Assembly: GCA_000720995.1 (NCBI GenBank)
Contig: JOEL01000003.1
Location: forward strand, 248,001 to 312,000
Source of the DNA: Streptomyces celluloflavus
Lineage (GTDB): Bacteria > Actinomycetota > Actinomycetes > Streptomycetales > Streptomycetaceae
DNA: 64,000 bases
Reading direction: 5' to 3'
The notes beneath the pieces were generated by a model. That model had not been told where the DNA came from. It was given only the letters and a program-made list of their open reading frames with translations, and ran no database searches. Within the stretch, counting starts at the first letter, position 1, and each line of letters begins with the position of its first letter. Shown one piece after another: positions 45,486 through 53,861 of this stretch. The translations under genes were made by a program, and so were the position numbers.

Positions 45486-46538
45486 TCAGACCGGTTCGGC
45501 CTCGATGAGCGAGAACGGGTTGGGCTTCGGGAGCGCCGTCACGGTGCGCACGGCGAAGCCCGCGGTGCGGCAGAGCTCCTCGAAGTCGTCCCGGGTGCGC
45601 TCCCGGCCCCCGACGTTGACCAGCATGTTCAGGTCGCTGAGGTACATGGTGCCGGCTTGCGACGGGTCCACGACGGGCGGCAGGACGGGCTCGACGATCA
45701 GCAGCCGGCCGCCGTCCGGGATGACCGCCCGGCAGTGCCGGAGGATGTCCGCGCACTGCTCGTCGCTCCAGTCGTGGATGACGCTCTTGAGGAGATACAG
45801 GTCGGCGCCCTCGGGAGCGGTGGCGAAGAAGTCCCCGGTCACCAGCGAACAGCGGTCGTCCAGCCCCTCGCGCGCCAGCTTCGGACCAGCCTGGGCGAGC
45901 CCCTCCGCACTGTCGAAGACGATGCCGCGCAGCGCCGGATGCGCCCGCAGTACGGCGGCCAGCAGCGTGCCGTCGCCACCGCCGATATCGGCCACGGTCG
46001 TGAACCGGCCGAAGTCGAAGGCCGCCGGCACCAGCGCCGCGGTATCCCTGGTGGCCTGGCTCATCGCGGCGTTGAACTCGGCGGAGAGCTCCGGGTGTTC
46101 GGCGAGATGGCCGAAGAAGTCCTTGCCGAAGACCTCGTCGAAGGACGTCTCGCCGGTGCGCACACTGTCGTCCAGGCGCTCCCAGGCCCGGAGCATGACC
46201 GGGTCGGTGAACATCCGGACCATGGAGTACACCGAATCCGGCCGGTCACTGCGGAGCAGGGCGCCGGCCTCGGTGACCGTGAAGCGCCCCGGGGCGCGCT
46301 CGGCGAGCAGCCCCAGTCCGGCCAGCGCGCGCAGCAGCCGGGCCATCGCCCGGGGCTGGGCCGCGCACTCCGCCGCCAGCTCGTCCGCCGTACGCTCACC
46401 GTCGCCGATCAGGTCGGCGATCCGCAGCCGGGCGGCGGCGCCGATTGTCTGACCGGCCATCGCCCCGTACAACACGTGGGCCAGCATGGTCCGGGGGTCG
46501 GCGGGCGCCCCGCTCTTCTGCGGCTTCTCCTGCGACAT
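45486..46538 (-). CDS. SAM-dependent O-methyltransferase (plant-type family 2)
   Basis: A 350-residue methyltransferase with an N-terminal winged-helix dimerisation domain (ADLIGDGERTADELAAECAA) and a C-terminal catalytic domain: SAM loop FTTVADIGGGDGTLLAAVLR, GDFF, and KSVIHDWSDEQCADILR with the general-base His. Relatives methylate phenolic hydroxyls, including those of aromatic antibiotics. An iron-box-like palindrome lies upstream (46650-46669), so it may be iron-regulated and could act on a catechol, but a link to the siderophore is inference. ATG at 46538 has GGAGAGAGG upstream. Confidence 0.9.
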   Translation of the reverse strand: MSQEKPQKSGAPADPRTMLAHVLYGAMAGQTIGAAARLRIADLIGDGERTADELAAECAAQPRAMARLLRALAGLGLLAERAPGRFTVTEAGALLRSDRPDSVYSMVRMFTDPVMLRAWERLDDSVRTGETSFDEVFGKDFFGHLAEHPELSAEFNAAMSQATRDTAALVPAAFDFGRFTTVADIGGGDGTLLAAVLRAHPALRGIVFDSAEGLAQAGPKLAREGLDDRCSLVTGDFFATAPEGADLYLLKSVIHDWSDEQCADILRHCRAVIPDGGRLLIVEPVLPPVVDPSQAGTMYLSDLNMLVNVGGRERTRDDFEELCRTAGFAVRTVTALPKPNPFSLIEAEPV

Positions 46539-46649
46539 GGTGCGACCTCTCTCCTCGACGGCGTTGCGGTCAGGACGGGGCGGGCGATACGGGGCGGGGC
46601 GCGACACCACAACTCCGGTGATATCGCGGCCCGCCCGCCACTCCGTCTC

Positions 46650-46669
46650 AACTTAGGCAAGCCTAAGTT
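46650..46669. promoter_or_regulatory. Iron-box-like palindrome upstream of the O-methyltransferase
   Basis: AACTTAGGCAAGCCTAAGTT is a near-perfect palindrome containing TTAGGC and GCCTAA half-sites as in the dhbA box; in a 19-bp alignment it matches the DtxR-type consensus at about 14 positions. It lies 112 bp upstream of the methyltransferase start. Confidence 0.7.
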
Positions 46670-47375
46670 CGCACACCGTTCGGATCAACACCCTTTATTC
46701 GGCCATCGATTGAGGGCGACACGGTGACACGGCGCGGCGAGATGGCGGAGGGAGACGGCACGGGACGGCGGCGCAGGCGAGCGGCACAGGGTGAGACACG
46801 AGGCACGAGCCCCCACTTCGAACGGCGCCACAGCCTGCGGCACTACCGCCTCACCGAACCACCCATAACCCCCATTCCAGCCATTTTTGTTGCGTTAAAC
46901 TACCTCTCGGGCAATACCGGGTGGTCTGCGCACCGTGCTGGGCGGGGACCACCCACTTCCGTTTTCGGGGGCGTTTCCCGGACCGTCTGCCGGGCGGCCG
47001 GTCGCCGCAGCCGTGGTCATGGTCGAGGAGGGCCGGAGATGCGCACAGCCATCGCGGCCGTCGCCGCGCCCGTGTACGGCACGGCCCGTGCCGCCGGCAT
47101 CCGGCGCGCCCCCGCCGACGCACCCCGTCCCCCGTATGGTGCCGCGGGTGCCCGCGGCCGTATCGCCCCGTGCGCCCACCGCGGCATTCCCGATGCCGCC
47201 CACGTCAGCTGACGTGGTATCGACCGTGCGCGGCGGCCACCCGGCCCGGCCGCCGACGCCGCGTGATGCACAATTCCTGACCGTGGCCACCGCCCCGCGC
47301 GGCCCGGCCACCGTCCCAGGGCGCCTCGCACCGCCCGTACGCAGTCCCTGAATGCCCGCAATGGAGCGCAGTCAC
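46670..47375. other. About 700 bp without a supported gene
   Basis: Open frames here have no codon-usage or homology support. The stretch holds an unusually AT-rich segment near 46870-46910 and a perfect palindrome (47200-47217). No riboswitch consensus is recognised upstream of the antiporter. Confidence 0.5.
47200..47217. promoter_or_regulatory. Perfect 18-bp palindrome
   Basis: CCACGTCAGCTGACGTGG is fully self-complementary. It lies about 160 bp upstream of the antiporter operon and is a good candidate operator for an unidentified regulator. Confidence 0.5.
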
Positions 47376-47861
47376 ATGGAGCCATCGGCCCACGTCGCCA
47401 AGACCCCTCTCCCCGGGGTCGGTACCCGCTACGACCTCACCACCGAAGGCGGCCGGCATCTCTCGGTCGTCGTCCACCAGGACGGCCGGCGCATCCTCGC
47501 CTTCCACGACCCGGCGGACGAGGACAGTTGCAAGGACACCGCGGCGCTCGCCCCGCACGAGGCGATCGCGCTGTCCAAACTGCTCGTCCCCGATCCCGTC
47601 GCGCATCTGCGCCAGCACCTGGAGATCGATCTGGTCACCGAGCACATCCCGGTCACCAGCCGCTCCCCGTTCGCCGGCCGGACGCTCGGCGCCACCCAGG
47701 CCCGCACCCGGACCGGCGCCTCCATCGTCGCCGTCCTGCGCCGTACCGACGCCTTCCCCTCGCCCACCCCGGACTTCCGTTTCGCACTCGGCGACACCCT
47801 CGTGGTCGTGGGCACCCGGGAGGGCGTGGACGCCGTCGCCGCTCTGATCACCGGAGGATAG
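47376..47861 (+). CDS. TrkA-C domain regulatory subunit (KhtT-like)
   Basis: A 161-residue protein in the style of KhtT, the cytoplasmic regulator of the KhtU antiporter. The N-terminal half (GVGTRYDLTTEGGRHLSVVV) is a typical KhtT lead; the C-terminal half is a TrkA-C ligand-binding domain, GASIVAVLRRTDAFPSPTPD then FRFALGDTLVVVGTREGVD. TrkA-C domains bind nucleotides such as c-di-AMP. In-frame ATGs at 47352 and 47361 are alternatives; 47376 has GGAG 9 bp upstream. The antiporter gene begins 6 bp after its stop. Confidence 0.85.
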   Translation: MEPSAHVAKTPLPGVGTRYDLTTEGGRHLSVVVHQDGRRILAFHDPADEDSCKDTAALAPHEAIALSKLLVPDPVAHLRQHLEIDLVTEHIPVTSRSPFAGRTLGATQARTRTGASIVAVLRRTDAFPSPTPDFRFALGDTLVVVGTREGVDAVAALITGG

Positions 47862-47867
47862 AAGCCC

Positions 47868-49103
47868 GTGCACGACACCACCGAACTGCTCATCGAACTC
47901 GGGGCCATCATCCTCGGCCTGGGCATACTCGGCCGGCTCGCGGGACGGGTGGGCTTCTCCCCGATACCCCTCTACCTGCTCGCCGGTCTCGCCTTCGGCC
48001 ACGGCGGTCTGCTGCCGCTGAACGCCAGTGAGGAATTCGTCTCCACCGGCGCCGAGATCGGCGTCATCCTGCTGCTGCTCCTGCTGGGCCTGGAGTACAG
48101 CGCCTCCGAGCTCGTCACCAACCTCAAGACGCAGTACCCCTCGGGCCTCGTCGACTTCGCGCTGAACGCCGTACCCGGCGCCGTCGCCGCCTTGGTCCTG
48201 GGGTGGGGCCCGGTCGCCGCGGTGGCGCTGGCCGGCGTCACCTGGATCTCGTCCTCCGGCGTCATCGCCAAGGTCCTCGGCGATCTCGGCCGGCTCGGCA
48301 ACCGTGAGACCCCGGTCATTCTCGGCATCCTGGTCATCGAGGACCTCGCGATGGCGGTCTATCTGCCGCTGCTGACCGCACTGCTCGCCGGGCTCAGCCT
48401 GGCCGGCGGCAGCCTCACGCTCCTCATCTCCCTCGGTACCGTCGGCGCCGTCCTGTATCTCGCGCTCCGGCACGGCCGCCTGATCAGCCGCGCCGTCTCC
48501 TCCGACAACCCCGAGATGCTGCTGCTGGTCGTCCTCGGACTGACCGTGCTGGTCGCGGGCGTCGCCCAGCAGCTCCAGGTCTCCGCCGCCGTCGGCGCGT
48601 TCCTGGTCGGCATCGCGCTCTCCGGCGAGGTCGCCGAGGGCGCGCACCATCTGCTGGCCCCGATGCGCGATCTGTTCGCCGCCGTCTTCTTCGTCTTCTT
48701 CGGCCTCAACACCGTCCCCGCGGACATTCCGCCGGTGCTCGTTCCCGCGCTGATCCTGGCCGTGATCACCGCCTGCACGAAGGTGGCCACCGGCTGGTAC
48801 GCGGCCCGCCGGGCCGGGGTGAAAACCGCCGGCCGCTGGCGGACCGGCGGCACCCTGGTGGCCCGCGGCGAGTTCTCCATCGTCATCGCGGGTCTGGCGG
48901 TCGGCGTGGAGCCCCGGATCGGCCCGCTGGCCACCGCGTACGTCCTCATCCTGGTCATCCTCGGCCCGCTGGCCGCCCGCTGGACCGAGCCACTGGCCCG
49001 CCGCGGCACCCCGCTGGTCCGCCGTATCACCCGCCGCCCCGCGCCTCCCGCCCCCGCGGCACCGGCCCCGGAGCCGACGGACGCGGCGACCGCGCACGGC
49101 TGA
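47868..49103 (+). CDS. CPA2 cation:proton antiporter (KhtU-like)
   Basis: A 411-residue membrane protein with about twelve helices. FSPIPLYLLAGLAFGHGG, LLLLLLGLEYSASEL, TWISSSGVIAKVLGDLGRLG and ILVIEDLAMAVYLPLL (the conserved Asp of the ion site) are CPA2 hallmarks. Coupled to a KhtT-like subunit it is best read as a K+/H+ antiporter that releases K+. GTG at 47868 has GGAGG 10 bp upstream. The C-terminal tail is Pro/Ala-rich and short, with no fused TrkA domain. Confidence 0.92.
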   Translation: MHDTTELLIELGAIILGLGILGRLAGRVGFSPIPLYLLAGLAFGHGGLLPLNASEEFVSTGAEIGVILLLLLLGLEYSASELVTNLKTQYPSGLVDFALNAVPGAVAALVLGWGPVAAVALAGVTWISSSGVIAKVLGDLGRLGNRETPVILGILVIEDLAMAVYLPLLTALLAGLSLAGGSLTLLISLGTVGAVLYLALRHGRLISRAVSSDNPEMLLLVVLGLTVLVAGVAQQLQVSAAVGAFLVGIALSGEVAEGAHHLLAPMRDLFAAVFFVFFGLNTVPADIPPVLVPALILAVITACTKVATGWYAARRAGVKTAGRWRTGGTLVARGEFSIVIAGLAVGVEPRIGPLATAYVLILVILGPLAARWTEPLARRGTPLVRRITRRPAPPAPAAPAPEPTDAATAHG

Positions 49104-49258
49104 GGGCCGCGCGTACGGCCCGGTAGCCCGGAGCGAAGGCCGGGCGCTCCCCCGTGGGGCCCCGGCGCGCACACCGTACGCAATCGCCGGCCTGCCCGCC
49201 GTACACGGACGGCGGGTGGGCCGGCGGCCGGTGGCTACCGCGCTCTCGGCGCGGCACC

Positions 49259-49702
49259 CTATGGTGTCGCGCGGCGGCTCCGCGACGCCACGGCGACGCA
49301 CATCGCGCCCAGCAGGAACGTGAGCGCGCCGATGATGATGTTGTTCCACAGAACGCCCCGGTCAGGGCCGGTGCCGACGATCCACGGCGCGATGATCATC
49401 CAGACGCCGATCGCGCACATCGCCCCGCTCAGCCCGTACATCCGGTCCGGCATGACGGTGAACCCGAGCGCCAGGACGGCGATCGCGATACCGATGATGA
49501 CGTTGTGCAGCACCAGTGCGGGCTGTGAGGTCGTGTAGTGCACGATCCACGGCGAGGCGGCGCAGTACAGGCCGACGAGGAACACCGGTCCGTCCACCAG
49601 CACCACATCACGTCCGCCGAGCACCCGCTCGTATCGCGCTTGCATCTCCGAAACGTCGGGATGACCTGCGAGATCACCCCTGCCGTGTGAGACGTGGGCC
49701 AT
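49259..49702 (-). CDS. SPW-repeat membrane protein
   Basis: A 147-residue protein with four predicted helices arranged as two related pairs; the pairs carry CAASPWIVHY and IIAPWIVGT, the Ser/Ala-Pro-Trp motif of the SPW family, each followed by an Asn-containing helix (LHNVIIG, WNNIIIG). The soluble N-terminus is His/Asp-rich. The function of the family is unknown. It stands alone, divergent from or convergent with its neighbours. Confidence 0.88.
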   Translation of the reverse strand: MAHVSHGRGDLAGHPDVSEMQARYERVLGGRDVVLVDGPVFLVGLYCAASPWIVHYTTSQPALVLHNVIIGIAIAVLALGFTVMPDRMYGLSGAMCAIGVWMIIAPWIVGTGPDRGVLWNNIIIGALTFLLGAMCVAVASRSRRATP

Positions 49703-49764
49703 ACGACTCGCCTCCTTCGTCCGTAAGCCTGGGCCGCATCGCGTGGCATCGGGCCGCGCACTTT

Positions 49765-50409
49765 TTATTCTGCGCTTATGTCGTCTTTATGGGTAGATGT
49801 CGGAGTCTGAGAATTTCCCCCGGGCCCGACACCGCCCCCGGCCGCGCCCAGTGTCCGGCCCAGGCCCAGGTTCCAGCGCCCGCCCCGGCCACTCAGCTCG
49901 GTCACGGTCAGGGGCGGCACATCCAGCCACCAGAAGGCATCGGCCGGGACCCGGAGGGCGGCGAGCGCCGCGGCACGGACCACGTCCGGTTCGACGACGG
50001 CGAGCACCCGCCCCGGCTCGGCGCCCGCCCGCGCCAGCCAGCCCTCGATCCGGCCGCAGAACTCCCGCAGCGACTCCCCGCCGTGCCCCGCGAAGCCGGG
50101 GTCGGTCAGCCACGCGGACACCGCCTCGGGCTCGGCGGCGGCCACCTCCGCCAGGGTCCGCCCGCGCCAGCGCCCCATCGCGCAGCCGGCCAGTTCCGGC
50201 GCGGGCGCCGCCACCAGCCCGAGCTCCTCGGCCGTCCGGCGGCACCGGACGGAGGGCGAGACGGCGATCCGGTCCGCGGCCGGCAACGCCCCGGCGGCGG
50301 CCCGGCACCGACGCGCCCCGGCCGCGGTCAGCGGTCCGTCGTCATCGAAGCGCACCTCGCGCTGGGCCTCACCGGCGGCCGGCGAGATCAGCATCACCCG
50401 AGTTGTCAT
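49765..50409 (-). CDS. Histidine-phosphatase-fold protein lacking catalytic His residues
   Basis: A 214-residue protein with the phosphoglycerate-mutase-like layout: PLTAAGARRCRAAAGAL, SPSVRCRRTAEELGL, GRWRGRTLAEV and GHGGESLREFCGRI. The N-terminal RHG motif is replaced by MLISPAAG and the second catalytic His region reads VVEPDVVRAA. It is therefore probably not an active phosphatase of the usual mechanism. ATG at 50409 is preferred for its AGGG site; 50424 is also open. The last 25 residues are Gly-rich. Confidence 0.75.
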   Translation of the reverse strand: MTTRVMLISPAAGEAQREVRFDDDGPLTAAGARRCRAAAGALPAADRIAVSPSVRCRRTAEELGLVAAPAPELAGCAMGRWRGRTLAEVAAAEPEAVSAWLTDPGFAGHGGESLREFCGRIEGWLARAGAEPGRVLAVVEPDVVRAAALAALRVPADAFWWLDVPPLTVTELSGRGGRWNLGLGRTLGAAGGGVGPGGNSQTPTSTHKDDISAE

Positions 50410-50831
50410 CCACCCATCCCTCACTCTTGCCCCACCACCCGGTAACCAGCGCCCCGGGTAAGGGAGTCGACAGTTCCGCCGCGCCGCGCCACGCCGGCTA
50501 CTCCGAGGGCCGCATGTCTTCGGGTCGGTGCGCGGGTCGCGGTATGCCCTGACGGTACGGACGATGACCGCAGCGCCCGCGGCTCACACGACGGACGTGG
50601 TACCCGCAGTGCACATGGCTTCCGTGATGTCCGCCGATGTCCGCTGATGTCCGCTCGGTGTTCTCCGCCGGATACGGGCGTCTTCGCGCCCGGGAAAGAC
50701 TGAGGGGAGGGGAAGCGGAGGGGGTTATGCCTCGGGATGCCCCCTTGTCGGCACGTCCCCTGACACGGCGGACGGGCTCCGTGCGGCAAATCCCGCGCCG
50801 CGAGTCCGCTACGGCCGCTCCGGTGCCACCG
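50410..50831. other. Intergenic stretch with short GATGTCCGC repeats
   Basis: No supported gene. Around 50627-50655 GATGTCCGC occurs three times in near-tandem. Its meaning is unclear. Confidence 0.4.
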
Positions 50832-50960
50832 CTAGGTGCCCGCGTGCCGGCCCAGGTAGACCACCAGCACCATGAAGCAGAGAACGAGGATGGTGACGGT
50901 GATGTAGAGCAACACCCTCCGGAACAGGCTGCGTTGCGCCGCCCGCGCCGACGGCACCAC
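50832..50960 (-). CDS. Possible small single-helix membrane protein
   Basis: The last 42 codons of a longer open frame encode a basic lead (SLFRRVLLYI) and one convincing transmembrane helix (TVTILVLCFMVLVVYL) before GRHAGT and a stop. Upstream of the GTG at 50960 the frame is Arg-rich and looks non-coding, so I take this as the start, without a good ribosome site. No family is recognised. Confidence 0.35.
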   Translation of the reverse strand: MVPSARAAQRSLFRRVLLYITVTILVLCFMVLVVYLGRHAGT

Positions 50961-51328
50961 GACACCGGACAGCCGCCGGGGCTGCGTGCGCAGACGGATC
51001 GCGATGGTGCGGGCCCGCCGGACACCGCAGCGCGGGGACGTCCGGCGCCGGATGGCGATCTCGGGGCAGGTGCGCCGGTGCCGGCGGGCGGTGCGGAGCG
51101 GCCCCCGGCCATGATGGTGTTCGCTGCCGGACCGTACGGTGCGCGGCCCGGCGGCCGCCCGTATACAGGTGCGTGACCGGACCGCCCGCCAAGGCGGCGG
51201 CCCCTTGCGTCTCGATGCGCCGGTCATCCGCGATCACCCGGATCCGTCGCCGGACGGCCGACGCCCGCCCCGGCCCCGGCAGTGCGTGAAGGACAGCCGG
51301 CCGGCGGCCTGACTGCGGAAGGTGCCCG

Positions 51329-51691
51329 TCACGACACCGCCCCCACTCCGCCGCCCTCGGCCGCCCGCAGCTCGGCGAGGAGTTCGTGCTGCCCGGTGAG
51401 CACCTGGGTCAGCAGTCGGCGGGCGGCGCGCATCAGCTCCGCGACATCGCCCCCGGCCAGCTCGTAGACGACGGTGGAGCCGCTGCGGGTGGCGGTCACG
51501 ATGCCCGAGCGGCGCAGTACGGCCAGCTGCTGGGAGAGCGCGGACGGCTCCACCTCGATCGCGGTGAGCAGACTGTGCACCGGCAGCGGCCCGTCCTGGA
51601 GCAGTTCCAGGACCCGGATACGGACCGGATGGCCCAGCATCCGGAAGAACTCGGCCTTCGCCTGATAGAGCGGCACCCATGCGCCGTTCAT
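51329..51691 (-). CDS. ArsR-family transcriptional regulator
   Basis: A 120-residue ArsR/SmtB winged-helix protein: PLYQAKAEFFRMLGHPVRIR, LELLQDGPLPVHSLLTAIEV, EPSALSQQLAVLRRSGIVTA and GSTVVYELAG. The ELCVCDL-type metal-binding Cys motif of arsenic or cadmium sensors is absent, so the signal is unknown. Its ATG overlaps the stop of the small upstream gene (ATGA), and a palindrome at 52046-52061 upstream of that gene is a probable operator. Confidence 0.9.
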   Translation of the reverse strand: MNGAWVPLYQAKAEFFRMLGHPVRIRVLELLQDGPLPVHSLLTAIEVEPSALSQQLAVLRRSGIVTATRSGSTVVYELAGGDVAELMRAARRLLTQVLTGQHELLAELRAAEGGGVGAVS

Positions 51692-51930
51692 GCCGCCCCT
51701 CCCCTGTCCGGGCCGGTACCGGCGCCCGGTGTGCCGCCGTCCGGTGCGACACCGGATCCGTCCGGCTCCGCATCCGGGTCCACGCCGACACCGAGAGCCA
51801 CGCGGATCGCGTCATCCAGCTCGTCCTCCGCCACGGCCAGCGCGTACGCGTCGTCCGCCGCCCGCGCCTCCGCGACGGCGGCTCGCGCCGCCCGCACCCG
51901 TTCCCGTACCGACTCGGCGAATCCGCCCAC
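51688..51930 (-). CDS. Small helical protein cotranscribed with arsR
   Basis: An 80-residue protein from the GTG at 51930, which has GGAGG 6 bp upstream. The first 45 residues (FAESVRERVRAARAAVAEAR and on) are Ala/Arg/Glu-rich with heptad spacing, suggesting a coiled coil; the tail is Gly/Asp/Pro-rich and disordered. It overlaps arsR. No function is recognised. Confidence 0.6.
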   Translation of the reverse strand: MGGFAESVRERVRAARAAVAEARAADDAYALAVAEDELDDAIRVALGVGVDPDAEPDGSGVAPDGGTPGAGTGPDRGGAA

Positions 51931-51970
51931 GCATGTCCTCCGCAACCAGGCCGACCGGCCAGCGCGCCGT

Positions 51971-52037
51971 CTGCCGCATCGCGCCACCGTCAGATGGCGT
52001 GATCTGTCGCATCGCGCTGTCCGTCGCATCGCGCTGA
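51971..52037. repeat. Three short direct repeats upstream of the arsR unit
   Basis: CGCATCGCGC occurs three times (within 51971-51985, 52004-52020 and 52021-52037), the last two as adjacent 17-bp units. They lie in the leader of the small-protein/arsR transcript and may be regulatory. Confidence 0.5.
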
Positions 52038-52045
52038 CTATCGAA

Positions 52046-52061
52046 TTGAAGAATTCTGCAA
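52046..52061. promoter_or_regulatory. Candidate ArsR operator
   Basis: TTGAAGAATTCTGCAA is an AT-rich palindrome matching at 14 of 16 positions, about 115 bp upstream of the small-protein/arsR unit. ArsR-family sites are typically such imperfect palindromes near the promoter. Confidence 0.55.
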
Positions 52062-52864
52062 CTGTAGACGACGACGGCCGAAGGGTTGCACCGGCCCGAC
52101 GCACCCGGCGCCAAGGTAAAACCGACAACACGAGCATGGCCGGATCCCGCGCTACCACCTGAACCCCGGGCAAACCCCGCGCCGGACCACCGCCGCTTCC
52201 CGGCAACGACAACTACCGCCCCGACCTCACCCCTTGCGGACGGCGCCCCACCGGCCTGCGCTACCGACGCCCCACCCGAAATGACGGAGGAAGCGGACGT
52301 CGAGACCACAGTCCCCATCGGCGGGCCGGACAGGCAGACGCTTCGACGGCCTGCCGATTCGGCGCGCGGCCGGAATCCTCTCGGCAATCGGGACCACGCC
52401 CCGGTCCGGCCACCCACGGTCCGCTCCCGGCCGACCTCCCCGCTCCCCCTTGCCCTCTTACACCCCCGCTCGCCTGCCTCTCCCGCTGAAGACGGCCATC
52501 ACGGCGGAGTCCGGGATACGCGACGACCGCCTCCGCCCTGGTGGCAGAGGGCTACCCCGGTGGCCGGATCCGGCCCGAGGTGGCCGCCGCACTCCGCGAA
52601 CGAGGACACCGGGCGGCGCCTCGTGTGACGCTCACCGGAAGGAGCCGCCTGGCCGGAACATGCTCGTCGGCCACCGCTACGGCACCGTCCGACCGGCTCC
52701 GGCCGACTCCGCCCGCCTCCACACAGCCGGACCGGCAGACCGATGCCCGCGGCCCGCGGCCCGACCCACCGACACCCCAGACACCAAAGCACCCAAGCGC
52801 CCGGGGACCCAGGCACCCGAGAACCCGATGGACAGCCTCAGCAACCCATCCCATAGTGATGCCC
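52062..52864. other. About 800 bp without a supported gene
   Basis: Open frames on both strands are Pro/Arg-rich and lack homology or a ribosome site. I see no RNA gene or repeat of note. Confidence 0.5.
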
Positions 52865-53239
52865 ATGACTTCACTGGTCCGTCACACCACCATCGACTGC
52901 ACCGACGCCTATCGCCTCGCCAGCTTCTGGGCGGAGGTGCTGGGCGGATCTCTGGCCTCGGACGATCTGCCGGGCGACCCGGAGGCCACGGTGACCGCCG
53001 AGGGCGGCGCGCTGCTGTTCATCACGGTGCCCGACACCAAGATCACGAAGAACCGGGTGCATCTGGATCTACAGCCGCAGGACCGGAGCCGGGACGAGGA
53101 GGTCGAGCGGGTGCTCGCCCTGGGCGCCACCCTGGTCGAGGACCATCGCAGAGCCGATGGAACCGGTTGGGCCACGCTGGCCGATATCGAGGGCAACGAG
53201 TTCTGCGTGGAGCGCAGCGCAGCCGAACTCGCGGGCTGA
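52865..53239 (+). CDS. VOC (glyoxalase-like) family protein
   Basis: A 124-residue vicinal-oxygen-chelate protein: LVRHTTIDCTDAYRLASFWA, EVLGG, TKNRVHLDLQPQDRSRDEEV, VLALGATLVEDHR and WATLADIEGNEFCVE. The His in VHLDL and the Glu in EFCVE are at usual metal-ligand positions. The substrate is unknown. An ATG two codons earlier (52859) is equally possible; neither has a strong ribosome site. Confidence 0.85.
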   Translation: MTSLVRHTTIDCTDAYRLASFWAEVLGGSLASDDLPGDPEATVTAEGGALLFITVPDTKITKNRVHLDLQPQDRSRDEEVERVLALGATLVEDHRRADGTGWATLADIEGNEFCVERSAAELAG

Positions 53240-53861
53240 TCCGGCGGCGCGGACGGCCCACGAGCGGACCGTCCGTCACCAGTTTCCGGCCACCGGCGGA
53301 TCCGGCCACGGCTGATGCTTGACAGGAACCCCGCAGAGGCGTGAGGGGGGCGGGCCGTATCCGCCCCCGCCCGGCGCCGCGAGACACCCGCCCTGCCCCT
53401 GGCGTGGCGCCACCGCCAGCACGGCAGGTGACGCCACGTCGGGGGCAGGGCGGCACCATGCCCGGCCGGGGGCCCTTGCGGTGCAGCCACTCCACAGCGA
53501 GATCGGCCCGGGTCAGCCCGCCGCACCTTCAGCCCTCCGCCTCCTCGGCCGGATCGCCCGCCCTCCGCTCCCCACCCGCGGCTGGATCGCCTCATCATCC
53601 GAGGAATCACCACGTCAGCCCCCAACTGATGTCACACCAAGCGGAGTTGACCCCGCTCCCCTCCGACGTTTGTCCGGTCGGAGGGCTTTCCGTACCGGCC
53701 TCCCGCGTGCAGTATGCGACTGTCGGAATTCAGCGACACAGACTCCGTACACGTACATGACCGGCCCCCGCGCAGCGCCGGTCCGCGCGCCGCGCCCTCG
53801 CGGCCCGACCGGGTGGCGCGCGCACCGGTACGGCGCGCGTACGGGCACGACTGGAGGTCGT
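53240..53861. other. About 620 bp without a supported gene
   Basis: No convincing coding frame. The region has a Pro-rich translation in every frame and is likely the promoter region of the secreted enzyme block that follows. Confidence 0.5.

Noticed and set aside
45432-46727. 431-codon plus-strand frame opposite the O-methyltransferase
   Set aside because: Shadow of the methyltransferase; no recognisable domain and no ribosome site.
46724-47212. 162-codon frame in the gap before the antiporter pair
   Set aside because: Arg-rich translation without homology and no ribosome site; treated as non-coding.
46900-47375. Possible c-di-AMP (ydaO-type) riboswitch before the K+/H+ antiporter genes
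   Set aside because: I looked for the conserved ydaO blocks and did not find them; only a palindrome is present.
52086-52628. 180-codon plus-strand frame between arsR unit and VOC gene
   Set aside because: Pro/Arg/Ala-rich translation with no homology, typical of chance frames in this base composition.
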